Part shown: positions 1 through 9,697 of the stretch, piece after piece
Position numbering within the stretch: position 1 is the stretch's first letter
How the letters are laid out: each line of letters starts with the position of its first letter
Assembly: GCF_018326285.1 (NCBI RefSeq)
Contig: NZ_AP023362.1
Coordinates: 5,146,001-5,210,000 of the forward strand
Direction of reading: 5' to 3'
Length of the DNA: 64,000 bases
Source: Mycolicibacterium sp. TY81
GTDB lineage: Bacteria; Actinomycetota; Actinomycetes; Mycobacteriales; Mycobacteriaceae
The notes under the pieces: model-generated
Database searches by the model: none
Told to the model about the DNA's origin: nothing
The model's input: the letters and a program-made list of their open reading frames with translations, nothing else
Position numbers and translations under genes: made by a program

Positions 1-37
1 CACCGAGCGGCAGGCCGTCCATGGCAATTGCGGTCAT
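1..37 (-). CDS. whiB6: WhiB6-like iron-sulfur regulator, N-terminal fragment (cut by window edge)
   Basis: Only the first 12 codons are inside the window, read on the minus strand from an ATG at 37. They encode MTAIAMDGLPLG, which fits the M. tuberculosis WhiB6 segment MTVTALYEVPLG as I remember it. A strong ribosome binding site (AAAGGAGT) lies just upstream. WhiB6 is a Fe-S cluster transcription factor that controls ESX-1 genes, and in M. tuberculosis whiB6 lies directly beside Rv3863 and the ESX-1 locus, the same position as here. The cluster-binding cysteines are outside the window, so the call rests on the short N-terminus and the context. Confidence 0.7.
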   Translation of the reverse strand, partial: MTAIAMDGLPLG

Positions 38-388
38 CGGAGTACTCCTTTGTTGTTGCGCTGCGACTGTTCCGTCGCGGTTGGGAAGAATCTATAGCAC
101 CAGACTGCAGTAATGCAACAGTTAAACCGTAGCGTTAGATATATCCGCAGGTCAGCGCGCTGCGAGGGCTCAAAAATCATCCGAATGGTCCGGAATAACA
201 TTGGTGAAAGTCGTGCTTTGGGGAGGGTGTACGGTCTAACTGAAGCGCTTGGCGCGAGACCGATACGGTTCAGTGACCGTTAACGCAATAGTTATGCGGG
301 GCCGAACGGGTTAAGCTGTATCGGACTGCCGACGGTGCTCCGGATTTCGTGTTGAGCGCGGGCCGCAAGGGATGGGAGGTGACATCGG
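38..388. other. Intergenic region between divergent whiB6 and the Rv3863-like gene
   Basis: This 351-nt stretch is less GC-rich than the genes around it and no reading frame in it looks protein-coding. It must carry the promoters of two divergent genes: whiB6 (a plausible one at 91-118) and the helix-turn-helix gene starting at 389. In M. tuberculosis the equivalent region is a regulatory hub for ESX-1. I could not assign individual activator sites by eye. Confidence 0.6.
91..118 (-). promoter_or_regulatory. Candidate whiB6 promoter
   Basis: On the minus strand a -35-like TTGCAT (118-113) is followed after 16 nt by a -10-like TATAGA (96-91). This would start transcription near 84 and give a leader of about 47 nt containing the strong AAAGGAGT ribosome binding site. 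It is a sigma-A-type match found by eye. Confidence 0.4.
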
Positions 389-1162
389 GTGCCGAACATC
401 GATCCCGATGACGTCACCGAATACATCGCCCTGCCCGCAGTCGACCCCGGAATGGAGCGCGCCGGTGCGGCCGCCGCCGCCCGGCGGCGCGAGTTGGACA
501 TCAGCCAGCGCAGCCTTGCGGCCGACGGCATCATCAACGCCGGAGCGCTGATCTCATTCGAAAAGGGCCGCAGCTGGCCGCGGGAACGAACGCGCCTGCG
601 TCTCGAAGAGGTGTTGCAGTGGCCGCCGGGAACCATCGCCCGGATCCGCAGCGGCGAGCCGGTCCCGACGACGCAGGTGCCGTTGGCGCCTCAGGCACAA
701 GCTGCCCCAGCCCCGCCGTTGACCAACGCGGGCGAGGTTCCGCTGATCGCGCAGGCCGTCGTCGCCGCGGTGAACACGTTGGGAGCCACGGCCGACGCCC
801 TGCCGGCGATCGAGGATTCTGAATTCACGCCGTGGGTCACGCAGATTCTGTCCGACCTGCGGCAACTCGAGGCCGTCGCCGCCAGCGCCGCCCGGCTCGG
901 CCCGGTGTCGCCGCCGCTGATCAAGGCGTTGGGACTGGTGCGCGCCCGCATCGACGAACTGACGTTGCTCGGCGCGAAAGCGCCCACCGCGACGCTCGGG
1001 CAGCGGCTGTATGCAGCGCGCCGCAGTGCCAACCTGACCATTCAGGAGACGGCCCTGGCCGCCGGGGTTCCCGAGTCCGTCGTGGTCGGTGCCGAGGCCG
1101 AAGCGGCGGTGTCGGACCACGACAAAGAGCTGGTCGAAAAGCTGCTCGTGCAGCTGGTGTAG
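389..1162 (+). CDS. Rv3863-like helix-turn-helix protein
   Basis: This 257-residue protein has an XRE-like helix-turn-helix near its N-terminus (RAGAAAAARRRELDISQ onward, about residues 24-60), nearly identical to the M. tuberculosis Rv3863 sequence as I remember it. A second related helix-turn-helix-like segment lies near the C-terminus (RLYAARRSANLTIQ, about residues 207-240). The GTG start at 389 has GGGAGGTGAC upstream, and an in-frame TGA at 380-382 rules out a longer form, so it is much shorter than the roughly 390 residues annotated for Rv3863. It is divergent from whiB6 and ends 12 nt before the convergent ATPase gene. The role is unknown; it is probably a regulator linked to ESX-1 by position. 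Confidence 0.8.
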   Translation: MPNIDPDDVTEYIALPAVDPGMERAGAAAAARRRELDISQRSLAADGIINAGALISFEKGRSWPRERTRLRLEEVLQWPPGTIARIRSGEPVPTTQVPLAPQAQAAPAPPLTNAGEVPLIAQAVVAAVNTLGATADALPAIEDSEFTPWVTQILSDLRQLEAVAASAARLGPVSPPLIKALGLVRARIDELTLLGAKAPTATLGQRLYAARRSANLTIQETALAAGVPESVVVGAEAEAAVSDHDKELVEKLLVQLV

Positions 1163-1174
1163 CCGCCGCGAGCG

Positions 1175-2371
1175 TCAGGAACGGTCGCGGTGCCGATCGT
1201 CACCGGTCGGGAAGTTCGCCGCCAGCGCGGCTGCGATCTCGATGAATTTGCGCCGCGTCGCCGGCGCCATTTCCCGGGTGCCGGCGATGACGCCGCCCGG
1301 CCGCAGGTGCGCATCGAACGGTACCTCGACGACGGCCTGCCCCTGCCCGGCGAACTGCTGGGCCAGGACCGAGCGGGTGCGTTTGTCGGCGTGGCCGTCG
1401 GAATCGTTGAGTACCACCACAGTTCGCTGCAGGAGACCATTGAGGCCGTGTGCCGCCAGCCAGTCGAGCGTCTGCCCGGCCGCGCCGGCACCGTCGACCC
1501 AGGGCGACGACACCACGATGAGCGCATCCAGATCCCGCAGCACCTCCTGCGTGACAGGGCTGTCCATCGTGGAGCTGCAGTCGATGATCGAGATGGTGAA
1601 ATGGCGGTCCAGCCGCGAGGCGGCCTCGCGGTAGACGGCGGGATCCAGCACCCGGCGGCGGGCCGGGCTCGCCTCACCGGCCAGCACGAACAGCCCGGCG
1701 GCATTGCTGCCGACCCGGTTGCGGATGTCGGCGAAACTCTCCAGGTGCTGGTCGGACGCCAACTCCCAGTACGAGCTCAGGGCCTTGGGGTCGACGCGAC
1801 TGCCGAGCTTGCCGAACGCGGTGTCGGCATCGACGGCCACTACCCGATCGTCCTGCCGGAGCTCGGCGAACAGCGACCCGATCGAGGCCGACACCGTCGT
1901 CTTGCCGACGCCGCCCTTGCCCATCACGCCGACCTTGTAGTGACCCGACAGCGCCGACCGGATCCGGTTGATCTGCTGTGCTTCCTGGATCTCGTCGGGT
2001 GACGGACCGAGGTTTACCAGCCCGAACGTCGCCTTGAACAGCGTCTTGCGCCAGCCGCGACCGGGCTCGGGCTTGCGGGTCCGGAGCAGGTCGTCGCGGC
2101 GGATGGCGTCGGCGTACGACCCGGGTGGCGTGAACTGACCCTGAGGACCGTGCGGCCAGGGTTGGTGCGGGTGCGGTCCCGGCTGCATCGGACCCGGCGG
2201 TACGGGACCGGGCTGCGGTGGGTAGCCGGTCCTGCGCTGCAGCGGTTCGGTGTGCTGCATGCCGGTGTTGCCGGCCGGATTTACCCGTGGCCAGGCCGGC
2301 GGCGTGTTCACGGGATGGCCGGCGAAAGCGCTTTCCGGGGGGTTGTGCTGCGGTTCGAAGTGGTCAGTCAC
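1175..2371 (-). CDS. EspI-like ParA/MinD-family ATPase
   Basis: The protein (398 residues from GTG 2371) has a proline-rich, probably disordered N-terminus (residues 1-100) and then a ParA/MinD ATPase domain with deviant Walker A GKGGVGKT (151-158) and the switch motif VVAVDAD. It shares the linker NLGPSPDE before the P-loop with EspI in this window (NLGLSPDE), so the two are paralogues. Such ATPases accompany several ESX loci (an Rv3860 type lies near ESX-1 in M. tuberculosis). An AGGAGA lies about 15 nt before the chosen GTG; upstream in-frame sequence does not look coding. A role in positioning or regulating the secretion system is inference. Confidence 0.8.
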   Translation of the reverse strand: MTDHFEPQHNPPESAFAGHPVNTPPAWPRVNPAGNTGMQHTEPLQRRTGYPPQPGPVPPGPMQPGPHPHQPWPHGPQGQFTPPGSYADAIRRDDLLRTRKPEPGRGWRKTLFKATFGLVNLGPSPDEIQEAQQINRIRSALSGHYKVGVMGKGGVGKTTVSASIGSLFAELRQDDRVVAVDADTAFGKLGSRVDPKALSSYWELASDQHLESFADIRNRVGSNAAGLFVLAGEASPARRRVLDPAVYREAASRLDRHFTISIIDCSSTMDSPVTQEVLRDLDALIVVSSPWVDGAGAAGQTLDWLAAHGLNGLLQRTVVVLNDSDGHADKRTRSVLAQQFAGQGQAVVEVPFDAHLRPGGVIAGTREMAPATRRKFIEIAAALAANFPTGDDRHRDRS

Positions 2372-2888
2372 CGAATACGCGCTTTCTCTCCTCGGTTCGC
2401 TCGACGCAGGTGCCAAGACGCAGATGCCATCCCAGTATCGACCACGCCGGCGCCGCCGGCGGGATGGCTGGGCCCAATTTCGTCGGCGCCCGTTCGGCCG
2501 ACGGTCTGGGCCCCTTGGCTGCGGTGCTGCTGATTGGGTTGTCCACCAACGTTTTTCGCTGCGTGTCGACCGCGTCGACTGAGTGCGCGCCGTCGGTGAA
2601 TTGGTGCGGATCCGGCGGCGGACCCGCTGGTAGGCTCGATGCGGGTTGTGGGGAAGCGCTGTGGGGGTGGTGTGGGGCCGCCCGCGCAGGTCAGATGCCG
2701 TGACTCGCGTAGGAGTTTGGCCATCGGCCTGCCGTCCGTCAGGTGGCGTACCAAGATGGTCACGGAGGACAGCGATGCCCGGCGCCTGGCGCCGGGAACA
2801 GGGGGTGGAGCGAGATGCAGCGGGTGGACACATGCGCCGGGCGTGATGCCGGGACGTCTGGGTCGGCTATGGCGCCGGGACGGTTGTC
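2372..2888. other. 517-nt gap before espG1; no gene recognised
   Basis: No frame in this stretch reads as a plausible protein; the short open frames are arginine/proline/glycine-rich GC shadows. In M. tuberculosis espE and espF lie immediately upstream of espG1, and I see no remnant of either here. The region must hold divergent promoters for the ATPase gene and the espG1-espH-ecc operon. It also carries a perfect hairpin at 2778-2796. Confidence 0.6.
2778..2796. repeat. Perfect 8-bp hairpin in the espG1 upstream region
   Basis: CCCGGCGC (2778-2785) and GCGCCGGG (2789-2796) form a perfect stem with a 3-nt loop, about 90 nt before the espG1 start. There is no T-tract. It could be a transcript-leader structure or an attenuator of the ESX-1 core operon; a chance GC-rich palindrome is also possible. 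Confidence 0.45.
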
Positions 2889-3749
2889 GTGACCGGCCCG
2901 TACACCGCGGCCAGCACCGCCTCGGGCGGCATCGACGACGTCATCGCGGTCGAGGTCACCATCGACGGCATGCTGGTCATCGCCGACAAGCTCGAGCTCA
3001 TGGATTTCCCGATAAGCCTCGGCATCCGGCCGAACATTCCCCAGCTGGACCTTCGGGACCGGGTCTGGGAACAGGTGCGGCGGGATCTGACGGCGCAGGG
3101 CGTCCTCGACATCTACGGGAACCCGCATCCGGAAGTCGCCGCGATGGTCGACACCCTCAGCCGCGCCGACCGCACCATCGAGGGCCGCTGGTGGCGCCGC
3201 GACGTCGGCGGGAAGATGCTGCGGTTCGTGGTCTGTCGCAAGGGCGAACGCCATGTCGTCGCGGCCCGCGACGGCGAGATGATCGTCATCCAGCGGGTCG
3301 CCCCGCAGGTGGGCCTGGCCGGCATGGTGAATGCCGTGCTCGGCTCCGCCAACCCCGCCAACGTCGAGCCTCTGACCGCGTCGACCAGCCGGCTCAGTGA
3401 CGCCCGCACCCCCGACCAGCTCACCCAGTTCGGCATCAGCCTGAGCTCGGCGCGGACCTATTCCGAACTCATCGCCAATCCCGACTCATGGGTCGAGCTC
3501 ACCGCCAACGAGCGGCACGAGGGCGGTACGCACAGTGAGGCCGACGTGGCCGCCGGCGTTCTCGACTCCCGGCTGGGCCGCATCGTGTCCCTGCCGCGCA
3601 AGGTCAGCGGGGAGCTGTACGGCAGCTTCCTGGCGGGCACCGACGAGAACCTCGAACGCGCCCTGCAAGGGCTGTTGGAGTTCCTGCCGTCGCGGTCCTG
3701 GTTCGACACGGCCTCGGCGGGCGCCGCCGGCGACGATTACCAGGACTGA
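2889..3749 (+). CDS. espG1: EspG1, ESX-1 PE/PPE-specific chaperone
   Basis: This 286-residue protein matches the EspG family in length (M. tuberculosis EspG1 is 283). Conserved segments include VEVTIDGMLVIADKL near the start, LGIRPNIPQ, RTIEGRWWRRD, PQVGLAGMV and GRIVSLPRKV. EspG proteins are cytosolic and bind the tip of the PPE partner in PE/PPE dimers, keeping them soluble and guiding them to the cognate ESX machine; here the client is probably PE35/PPE68. The GTG start gives VTGPYTAA, matching MTGPSAA in M. tuberculosis. It is the first gene of the plus-strand core operon and espH follows after 2 nt. Confidence 0.96.
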   Translation: MTGPYTAASTASGGIDDVIAVEVTIDGMLVIADKLELMDFPISLGIRPNIPQLDLRDRVWEQVRRDLTAQGVLDIYGNPHPEVAAMVDTLSRADRTIEGRWWRRDVGGKMLRFVVCRKGERHVVAARDGEMIVIQRVAPQVGLAGMVNAVLGSANPANVEPLTASTSRLSDARTPDQLTQFGISLSSARTYSELIANPDSWVELTANERHEGGTHSEADVAAGVLDSRLGRIVSLPRKVSGELYGSFLAGTDENLERALQGLLEFLPSRSWFDTASAGAAGDDYQD

Positions 3750-3751
3750 CG

Positions 3752-4270
3752 TTGGCGGCCCACCATGATGACGGGTTCGATGACGAGCCGTCGGGCGACG
3801 ATCCGGACGACGGCTCGGACGATGATCTCGGCGGCGCACTCGACTACCTCTACGCCGACGACGACGTCGTCCCTCCCGACGCCGGGGTCATCGAGGACGA
3901 TGCGCCGTCCGCCGATGACGCGCCTGTCCCGTTCGGGTACACGGTCACCAACCCGCCGCAGACGGTGACCGTCACGGCCCTCATGGACGGCCGGATCCAC
4001 CGCATCCGACTCGCTCCGGGCGTCACCAACATGACGGAAGTCGAACTGGCGGACGAGATCCTCGTCATCGCCGGACTCGCTCGCCAGGACGGCAGGTCGG
4101 CGCAATACGACGTCATGTACTCGGGACTGCGGGAACTGGGTCACGACCGCGCAGAGGCGAAGGATTTCCTGTCGCGCAGTCTCGACCTGCCGTCGCCGGA
4201 AGAGGCCGCCGCGACGCGTGCCCAGATCTTTGCCACCAGATATTCAGGGGAAGTAGACGCCAATGAGTGA
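3752..4270 (+). CDS. espH: EspH, ESX-1 accessory protein
   Basis: The protein has 172 residues: a strongly acidic N-terminal third rich in Asp, then a conserved domain containing FGYTVTNPPQ, ALMDGRIHRI, ELADEILVIAGLARQ and, near the end, PSPEEAAATRAQIFATRYS. This order and the acidic leader match M. tuberculosis EspH (183 residues). EspH is an ESX-1 protein encoded between espG1 and eccA1; its molecular role is unclear, and in M. marinum it is needed for secretion of some ESX-1 substrates. No ATG is available before the conserved domain, so a TTG at 3752, 2 nt after espG1, is the likely start. The end overlaps eccA1 by 8 nt, indicating translational coupling. Confidence 0.92.
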   Translation: MAAHHDDGFDDEPSGDDPDDGSDDDLGGALDYLYADDDVVPPDAGVIEDDAPSADDAPVPFGYTVTNPPQTVTVTALMDGRIHRIRLAPGVTNMTEVELADEILVIAGLARQDGRSAQYDVMYSGLRELGHDRAEAKDFLSRSLDLPSPEEAAATRAQIFATRYSGEVDANE

Positions 4271-5984
4271 CCAACTCGCCGCCATGTTCAACAACGCCGT
4301 CGGCATGCTGGACACCGCACCGGCGCGTTCGATGCAGCTGTTCAGTGAGATCACGTCTGTCGACGAGACTGCGTGTGACGCCTGGATCGGGCGCATTCGC
4401 TGCGGCGACACCGATCGGACCACGTTGTTCCGCGCTTGGTACTCACGCGGCAACCTCGGCATGCTCGCCGGCCAGGCCGAGGTGTCGCTGGCGCAGGTCA
4501 ACGCCCGGGTGCGTATCGGCGGCGAGCTCGGCGACATCACCTATCCCGTGAACTCGCCCCTCGCGCTGACGCTGGCGTTCGCCGTCAACGAGGCGGCCGA
4601 GGGCAATTACGCCGACGCGCTGGAAGCCGTGGAGGGCGCGGCGGTCGGCGGTTCGGAGCATTTGGTGGCGTGGGTAAAGGCCGTCATCTACACCGGCGGT
4701 CAGCGCTGGACCGATGTCATGGAGGTGCTCCGGGGTTCGGAGAGCTGGCCGGACGCCTTCCTGGCCGGTGCCGCCGGCGTGGCCCGTGGCGTCGCGGCAG
4801 CCAACCTCGGCCTGTTCACCGAGGCCAAGGACAAGCTGACCGAAGCCAATGAATCGCCGGCCGGAACGGCGTGCGGCCGGCCCATCGCGTGGTACCTGGC
4901 AATGACGTTCCGCGAGCAGGGCAACGAAGAGGGTGCCCGTCGCCTGCTGGAATGGCTGCAGGCCAACTTCCCCGAGCCGAAAGTCGCTGAGGCGCTTCGC
5001 GATCCGAACTACCGGCTGCAGACCACCACGACAGAGAAGATCGCCGCTCGGTCGGACAAGTGGGATCCGAACAGCGTCGTGGCCGACACCTCGGCGCGCG
5101 ACAAGATGCTCAGTGACGCGCAGGCCGAACTCGACCGGCAGATCGGCCTGGCCAAGGTCAAGGAGCAGATCGAGACCTACCGCGCCGCAACGCAAATGGC
5201 GAAGATCCGGGCCGCGCGTGGCATGAAGGTCGCGCAGCAGTCCAAGCACATGATCTTCACCGGACCGCCGGGAACCGGCAAGACGACCATCGCGCGCGTG
5301 GTCGCCAACATCCTCGCCGGTCTCGGGGTCATCGCCGAGCCCAAGCTCATCGAGACGTCCCGCAAGGACTTCGTCGGCGAGTACCTCGGCCATACCGCCG
5401 TGAAGACGTCCAAGGTCATCGACCGGGCCCTTGGCGGCGTGCTGTTCATCGACGAGGCCTACACGCTGATCCAGGACGGACTGCAGGGCGGTGACGCCTT
5501 CGGCTCGGAAGCCATCGACACCCTGCTGGCCCGTATGGAGAACGACCGCGACCGGCTGGTCGTCATCATCGCGGGCTACAGCTCGGACATCGACCGGCTG
5601 CTGGAAGCCAACGACGGTCTCCGCTCCCGCTTCGCCACCCGTATCGAGTTCGAGTCCTACTCCCCCGAGGAGATCGTCGAAATCGCGAAAGTCATTGCCA
5701 AGAGCAATGATTCGCTGATCAACGACGAAGCGGCCAAGCAGGTGCTGGAAGCGGCGACCACGCTGTACCAGCACGAGCTGAACGGCAAGCCGGCCATCGA
5801 CATCGCGGGTAACGGCCGCTATGCGCGCCAGCTGGTCGAGGCCGGTGAGCAGGCCCGCGACATGCGCCTCGCCCGCTCGATGGACATCGAGAGCCTGAGC
5901 GTCGAAGCGCTCGGCGAGATCACCGGCGACGACATGGCTTCCGCGATCAGCGGGGTGCATCGGCGCCTGAGTATCGGCGAATAA
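4263..5984 (+). CDS. eccA1: EccA1, CbxX/CfqX-type AAA+ ATPase of ESX-1
   Basis: At 573 residues it has the same length as M. tuberculosis EccA1. An N-terminal half of TPR-like helices (residues 1-280, with CDAWIGRIRCGDTDR near residue 38) is followed by an AAA+ domain with Walker A GPPGTGKT (334-341) and Walker B LFIDEA (394-399), then the sensor/arginine-finger region GLRSRFATRIEF. EccA is a cytosolic ATPase not found in the membrane core; it acts on substrates or EspG-bound PE/PPE proteins before or during export. It overlaps espH by 8 nt and is followed 3 nt later by eccB1. Confidence 0.97.
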   Translation: MSDQLAAMFNNAVGMLDTAPARSMQLFSEITSVDETACDAWIGRIRCGDTDRTTLFRAWYSRGNLGMLAGQAEVSLAQVNARVRIGGELGDITYPVNSPLALTLAFAVNEAAEGNYADALEAVEGAAVGGSEHLVAWVKAVIYTGGQRWTDVMEVLRGSESWPDAFLAGAAGVARGVAAANLGLFTEAKDKLTEANESPAGTACGRPIAWYLAMTFREQGNEEGARRLLEWLQANFPEPKVAEALRDPNYRLQTTTTEKIAARSDKWDPNSVVADTSARDKMLSDAQAELDRQIGLAKVKEQIETYRAATQMAKIRAARGMKVAQQSKHMIFTGPPGTGKTTIARVVANILAGLGVIAEPKLIETSRKDFVGEYLGHTAVKTSKVIDRALGGVLFIDEAYTLIQDGLQGGDAFGSEAIDTLLARMENDRDRLVVIIAGYSSDIDRLLEANDGLRSRFATRIEFESYSPEEIVEIAKVIAKSNDSLINDEAAKQVLEAATTLYQHELNGKPAIDIAGNGRYARQLVEAGEQARDMRLARSMDIESLSVEALGEITGDDMASAISGVHRRLSIGE

Positions 5985-5987
5985 CCG

Positions 5988-7463
5988 ATGGCTGATTTCC
6001 GGCTCACCACCAAGGTTCAGGTCAGCGGCTGGCGCTTCCTGCTCCGCCGCGTCGAGCACGCCATCGTGCGGCGCGACACCCGGATGTTCGACGACCCGCT
6101 GCAGTTCTACAGCCGGTCGGTGTCCGCAGGCATCGTCGTCGCGGTCATTGTCTGTCTCGGTGCGGCGATGCTGGCGTACTTCAAACCGCAAGGTAAGCGC
6201 GGCGGGGACTCGCTGCTCGTCGACCGCAGCACGAACCAGCTGTATGTGGTGATGCCCGGGGGCTCGGGGCAGATCCGTCCGGTCTACAACCTGACGTCGG
6301 CGCGGCTGGTTCTCGGCCACACCGGTGAGCCGCAGGTCGTCAAGCCTGCGGAACTGTCCAAGATGCCGAAGGGCCAACCCATCGGCATCCCCGGTGCGCC
6401 CTACGCGACGCCGGTGAACGGCACGTCGGGCACCTGGTCGGTGTGCGACACCGTCACCAAGCCCGAGAGCGTCACCCCGACCGTCGAGACCTCGGTGCTC
6501 GTCGAACCCGTCGTTCTGGGCGGCGGCGTCGGCCCCATCCGGCCAGATCAGGGCGTGCTGGTCAAGTACCAGGACAAGACCTGGCTCATCACCAAGGACG
6601 GACGGCATTCGATCGACCTGGCCGACCGCGCGCTGACCTCTGCCGTGGGAATTCCGGTCGGTTCGAAGTCGGCGCCCATCTCGTCCGGCCTGTTCAACGC
6701 GCTGCCGAACGTCGGCCCCTGGGCCCTGGCCCCGATCCCGGCCGCGGGCGCGCCCAACACCGTCGGCCTGCCGCCGAACCTGGTGAACGGCACGGTGTTC
6801 CAGACCGTCACCGACAACAGCAAGCAGCAGTACGTGGTGCTGCCGGACGGCGTCGCGAAGGTCAACGACACCACGGCGGCCGCGCTGCGCGCCACGAACT
6901 CGTACGGGCTGATCTCGCCGCCGTCGGTGGAATCCAGCGTCGTCGCCAAAATCCCCGAGCAGACCTATACGTCACCGCTGCCGGCGAAGCCCATGACCAT
7001 GCTGCTGCCGCAGGACGATCCGACGGTGTGCTGGGCGTGGCAGCGCGAAGCCGGTGACCAGGGTGCCAAGACCACGGTGATCGTCGGTCGGCACCTGCCG
7101 ATCTCGCCGAGCTCGATGGGCAACGGCATCAAGCAGATCAGCGGTGACGCCACCGTCTACATCGACGGCGGTCAGTTCATCCGGCTGCAGTCGCCAGACC
7201 CGCGGTACGGCGAGGCCCAGTACTACGTCGACGCCCAGGGCGTCCGATACGGGATAGCCAACGACGACACTGCGAAGGCCCTCGGCCTCAGCGGCGCCAC
7301 CACGGCACCGTGGCAGGTGGTCGGTCTGCTGATGGAAGGCCCGGTCCTGTCGAAGGAGGCGGCGTTGCTCGAACACGACACGCTGCCGGCTGATCCGAAA
7401 CCGCGGAAGGTGGGCGGCAGCAACGAGGCCGCGGCGCCGCCGCATCCGGGAGGTGCGTCATGA
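5988..7463 (+). CDS. eccB1: EccB1, ESX-1 membrane core subunit
   Basis: This 491-residue protein (480 in M. tuberculosis) has a short cytosolic N-terminus with the family motif [14 protein letters not shown], one membrane helix (about residues 45-66, [17 protein letters not shown]) and a large periplasmic part built from repeats around a central fold. EccB subunits form the periplasmic assembly of the ESX pore with EccC, EccD and EccE. The ATG at 5988 lies 3 nt after eccA1, and the stop overlaps the eccCa1 start by 4 nt (ATGA), so the genes are translationally coupled. Confidence 0.97.
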   Translation: MADFRLTTKVQVSGWRFLLRRVEHAIVRRDTRMFDDPLQFYSRSVSAGIVVAVIVCLGAAMLAYFKPQGKRGGDSLLVDRSTNQLYVVMPGGSGQIRPVYNLTSARLVLGHTGEPQVVKPAELSKMPKGQPIGIPGAPYATPVNGTSGTWSVCDTVTKPESVTPTVETSVLVEPVVLGGGVGPIRPDQGVLVKYQDKTWLITKDGRHSIDLADRALTSAVGIPVGSKSAPISSGLFNALPNVGPWALAPIPAAGAPNTVGLPPNLVNGTVFQTVTDNSKQQYVVLPDGVAKVNDTTAAALRATNSYGLISPPSVESSVVAKIPEQTYTSPLPAKPMTMLLPQDDPTVCWAWQREAGDQGAKTTVIVGRHLPISPSSMGNGIKQISGDATVYIDGGQFIRLQSPDPRYGEAQYYVDAQGVRYGIANDDTAKALGLSGATTAPWQVVGLLMEGPVLSKEAALLEHDTLPADPKPRKVGGSNEAAAPPHPGGAS

Positions 7464-9697
7464 CGACCAAGAAGTTCACCCCGTCGATGAAGCGCGGTCC
7501 GCGCCTGACCCCGGGTGAGATCAACGTGACGCCGCCCGACGACCTGGGCATTGAGATCCCCGCGTCGGGCATGCAGAAGGCGATGCCGTACGTCATGGGC
7601 GGCGGCATGCTCGGAATGATCGCGATCATGATCTTCACCGGCGTCCGTCAGCTGTCGCCGTACATGCTGATGATGCCGCTGATGATGATCATGGGCACTG
7701 TCGGCTACATGGCCAGCGGCGGTGGCGGCGGCAAGAAGGTGCCGGAGATCAACGAGGACCGCAAGGAGTATCTGCGGTACCTGGCCGGCCTGCGGACCCG
7801 CGTCACGTCGTCGGCCGACGCGCAGGTGACGTTCTTCAGCTACCACGCACCGCATCCCGAGGACCTGCTGTCCATCGTGGGCACGCAGCGGCAGTGGTCG
7901 CGCAGTGTCAGCGGCAACAACGCCGACTTCTTCATGGGTGCCCGCATCGGCATCGGCGCCCAGGCGGCGGTCGACCGGTTGCTCAAGCCGAACATCGGGT
8001 CGGACCTCGCGGGCCCGATGGCCGCACCGCAGGCTCATCTGGAGCCGGTCAGCCACATGTGGGTGACCAAGTTCCTGCGCACCCACGGTCTAGTGCACGA
8101 CTGCCCGAAGCTGGTGATCCTCAAGAGCTACCCGACCATCGCCATCGGTGGTGATCCGGAAGGGTCGCGGGGTCTGCTCGCCGCCATGATCTGCCACCTG
8201 GCGGTCTTCCATCCGCCGGACCTGCTGCAGATCCGGGTCCTGATGGACGATCTCGACGATCCCGACTGGGCGTGGCTCAAGTGGCTGCCCCACGTGCAGA
8301 GCCAGACCGAGTTCGACGACGCCGGGCCCAGGCGCCTGGTGTTCACCAAGCCGGACGGGCTGGCGGACCTGACGGCGCGCGGTCCGCACAGTGCCGACGC
8401 GCCCCCGTCGGGCCCATATGTTCTGGTGGTCGATCTGACGGGCGGCAAGGCCGGCTTCCCGGTCGACGGTCGCGCCGGCGTCACCGTCATCACCAAGGGC
8501 AACCACCGGTCGGGCTATCGCATCAAGGTCAATCCCGACGGCTCGTGCGAGGACCGCACGGCGTCCCAGCCATGGCGTGAGGTGACCACCGTGACCGACT
8601 CGGTGACCCCGACGTCGGCCGGCCGGTTGGCGCGCAAGCTCGCGGGCTGGTCCATCACCGGCACGATCATCGACAAGGGCACCCGCGTACAGAAGAAGGT
8701 GTCGAGCGAGTGGCACCACCTGGTCGGCGCGCGCTCGGTCGAGGAGGTGACGCCGCGGCGGTGGCGGATGTACTCGGATACGGATCAGGACCGGTTGCGC
8801 ATCCCGTTCGGCCACCAGCTCAAGAATGGCGAGATCATGTATCTCGACATCAAGGAGGGCGCCGAATTCGGTGCCGGTCCGCACGGCATGCTGATCGGTA
8901 CGACGGGTTCCGGTAAGTCGGAATTCCTTCGTACCCTGATCCTTTCACTGGTGGCGACGCATCATCCGGATCAGATCAACCTGCTGCTGACCGACTTCAA
9001 GGGCGGTTCGACATTCCTGGGTATGGAGAAGCTGCCGCACACCGCGGCTGTCGTCACCAACATGGAAGAGGAAGCCGAACTCGTCGGCCGTATGGGTGAG
9101 GTGCTCACCGGTGAGCTGGACCGCCGGCAGAACATCCTGCGTCAGGCCGGTATGCAGGTCGGCGCGGCCGGTGCGCTGTCGGGCGTCGCCGAGTACGAGA
9201 AGTACCGCGAGCGTGGGGCCGATCTGCCGCCGCTACCAACGCTTTTCGTCGTCGTCGACGAGTTCGCGGAGTTGCTGCAGAACCACCCGGACTTCATCGC
9301 GTTGTTCGACCGTATCTGTCGCGTGGGCCGGTCGCTGCGTGTGCACCTGCTGTTGGCGACGCAGTCACTGAACACCGGTGGCGCCCGCATCGACAAACTG
9401 GAGCCGAACCTGACGTACCGAATCGCGTTGCGTACCACGAGCTCCGCCGAATCCAAGGCGGTGATCGGTACGCCCGAGGCGCAGTACATCACCAACAAGG
9501 AGAGCGGCGTCGGCTTCCTCCGTGTCGGTATGGAGGATCCGGTCAAGTTCAAGAGCATCTACACCGGCGGCACCTATGTGCCGACGGCGGCGGAGAACGA
9601 CGAAGGTGACGACGCGCCACGAGTGGTGGCGCAGAACAACTTCCGGATTCGGCCGTTCACCGCTGCGCCGATGGCAGATTCGGGAGTCGGACGATGA
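7460..9697 (+). CDS. eccCa1: EccCa1, FtsK/SpoIIIE-type motor, membrane half
   Basis: The 745-residue protein (747 in M. tuberculosis) has two membrane helices near the N-terminus (about residues 38-80, rich in Met and Ile), a DUF-type stalk, and one FtsK-like ATPase domain with Walker A GTTGSGKS (480-487) and Walker [12 protein letters not shown]. EccC is the motor of the ESX translocon. In ESX-1 the motor is divided between two genes, EccCa1 carrying the membrane part and ATPase 1 and EccCb1 the substrate-binding ATPases 2 and 3. Coupled by 4-nt overlaps to both eccB1 and eccCb1. Confidence 0.97.
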   Translation: MTTKKFTPSMKRGPRLTPGEINVTPPDDLGIEIPASGMQKAMPYVMGGGMLGMIAIMIFTGVRQLSPYMLMMPLMMIMGTVGYMASGGGGGKKVPEINEDRKEYLRYLAGLRTRVTSSADAQVTFFSYHAPHPEDLLSIVGTQRQWSRSVSGNNADFFMGARIGIGAQAAVDRLLKPNIGSDLAGPMAAPQAHLEPVSHMWVTKFLRTHGLVHDCPKLVILKSYPTIAIGGDPEGSRGLLAAMICHLAVFHPPDLLQIRVLMDDLDDPDWAWLKWLPHVQSQTEFDDAGPRRLVFTKPDGLADLTARGPHSADAPPSGPYVLVVDLTGGKAGFPVDGRAGVTVITKGNHRSGYRIKVNPDGSCEDRTASQPWREVTTVTDSVTPTSAGRLARKLAGWSITGTIIDKGTRVQKKVSSEWHHLVGARSVEEVTPRRWRMYSDTDQDRLRIPFGHQLKNGEIMYLDIKEGAEFGAGPHGMLIGTTGSGKSEFLRTLILSLVATHHPDQINLLLTDFKGGSTFLGMEKLPHTAAVVTNMEEEAELVGRMGEVLTGELDRRQNILRQAGMQVGAAGALSGVAEYEKYRERGADLPPLPTLFVVVDEFAELLQNHPDFIALFDRICRVGRSLRVHLLLATQSLNTGGARIDKLEPNLTYRIALRTTSSAESKAVIGTPEAQYITNKESGVGFLRVGMEDPVKFKSIYTGGTYVPTAAENDEGDDAPRVVAQNNFRIRPFTAAPMADSGVGR

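Noticed and set aside
2639..3400. Plus-strand open frame upstream of and overlapping espG1
   Set aside because: Its product is Arg/Gly-rich with no family features and overlaps espG1 in another frame.
4443..6608. A 721-codon minus-strand open frame across eccA1 and eccB1
   Set aside because: Antisense shadow of two conserved ESX-1 genes with no domain features.
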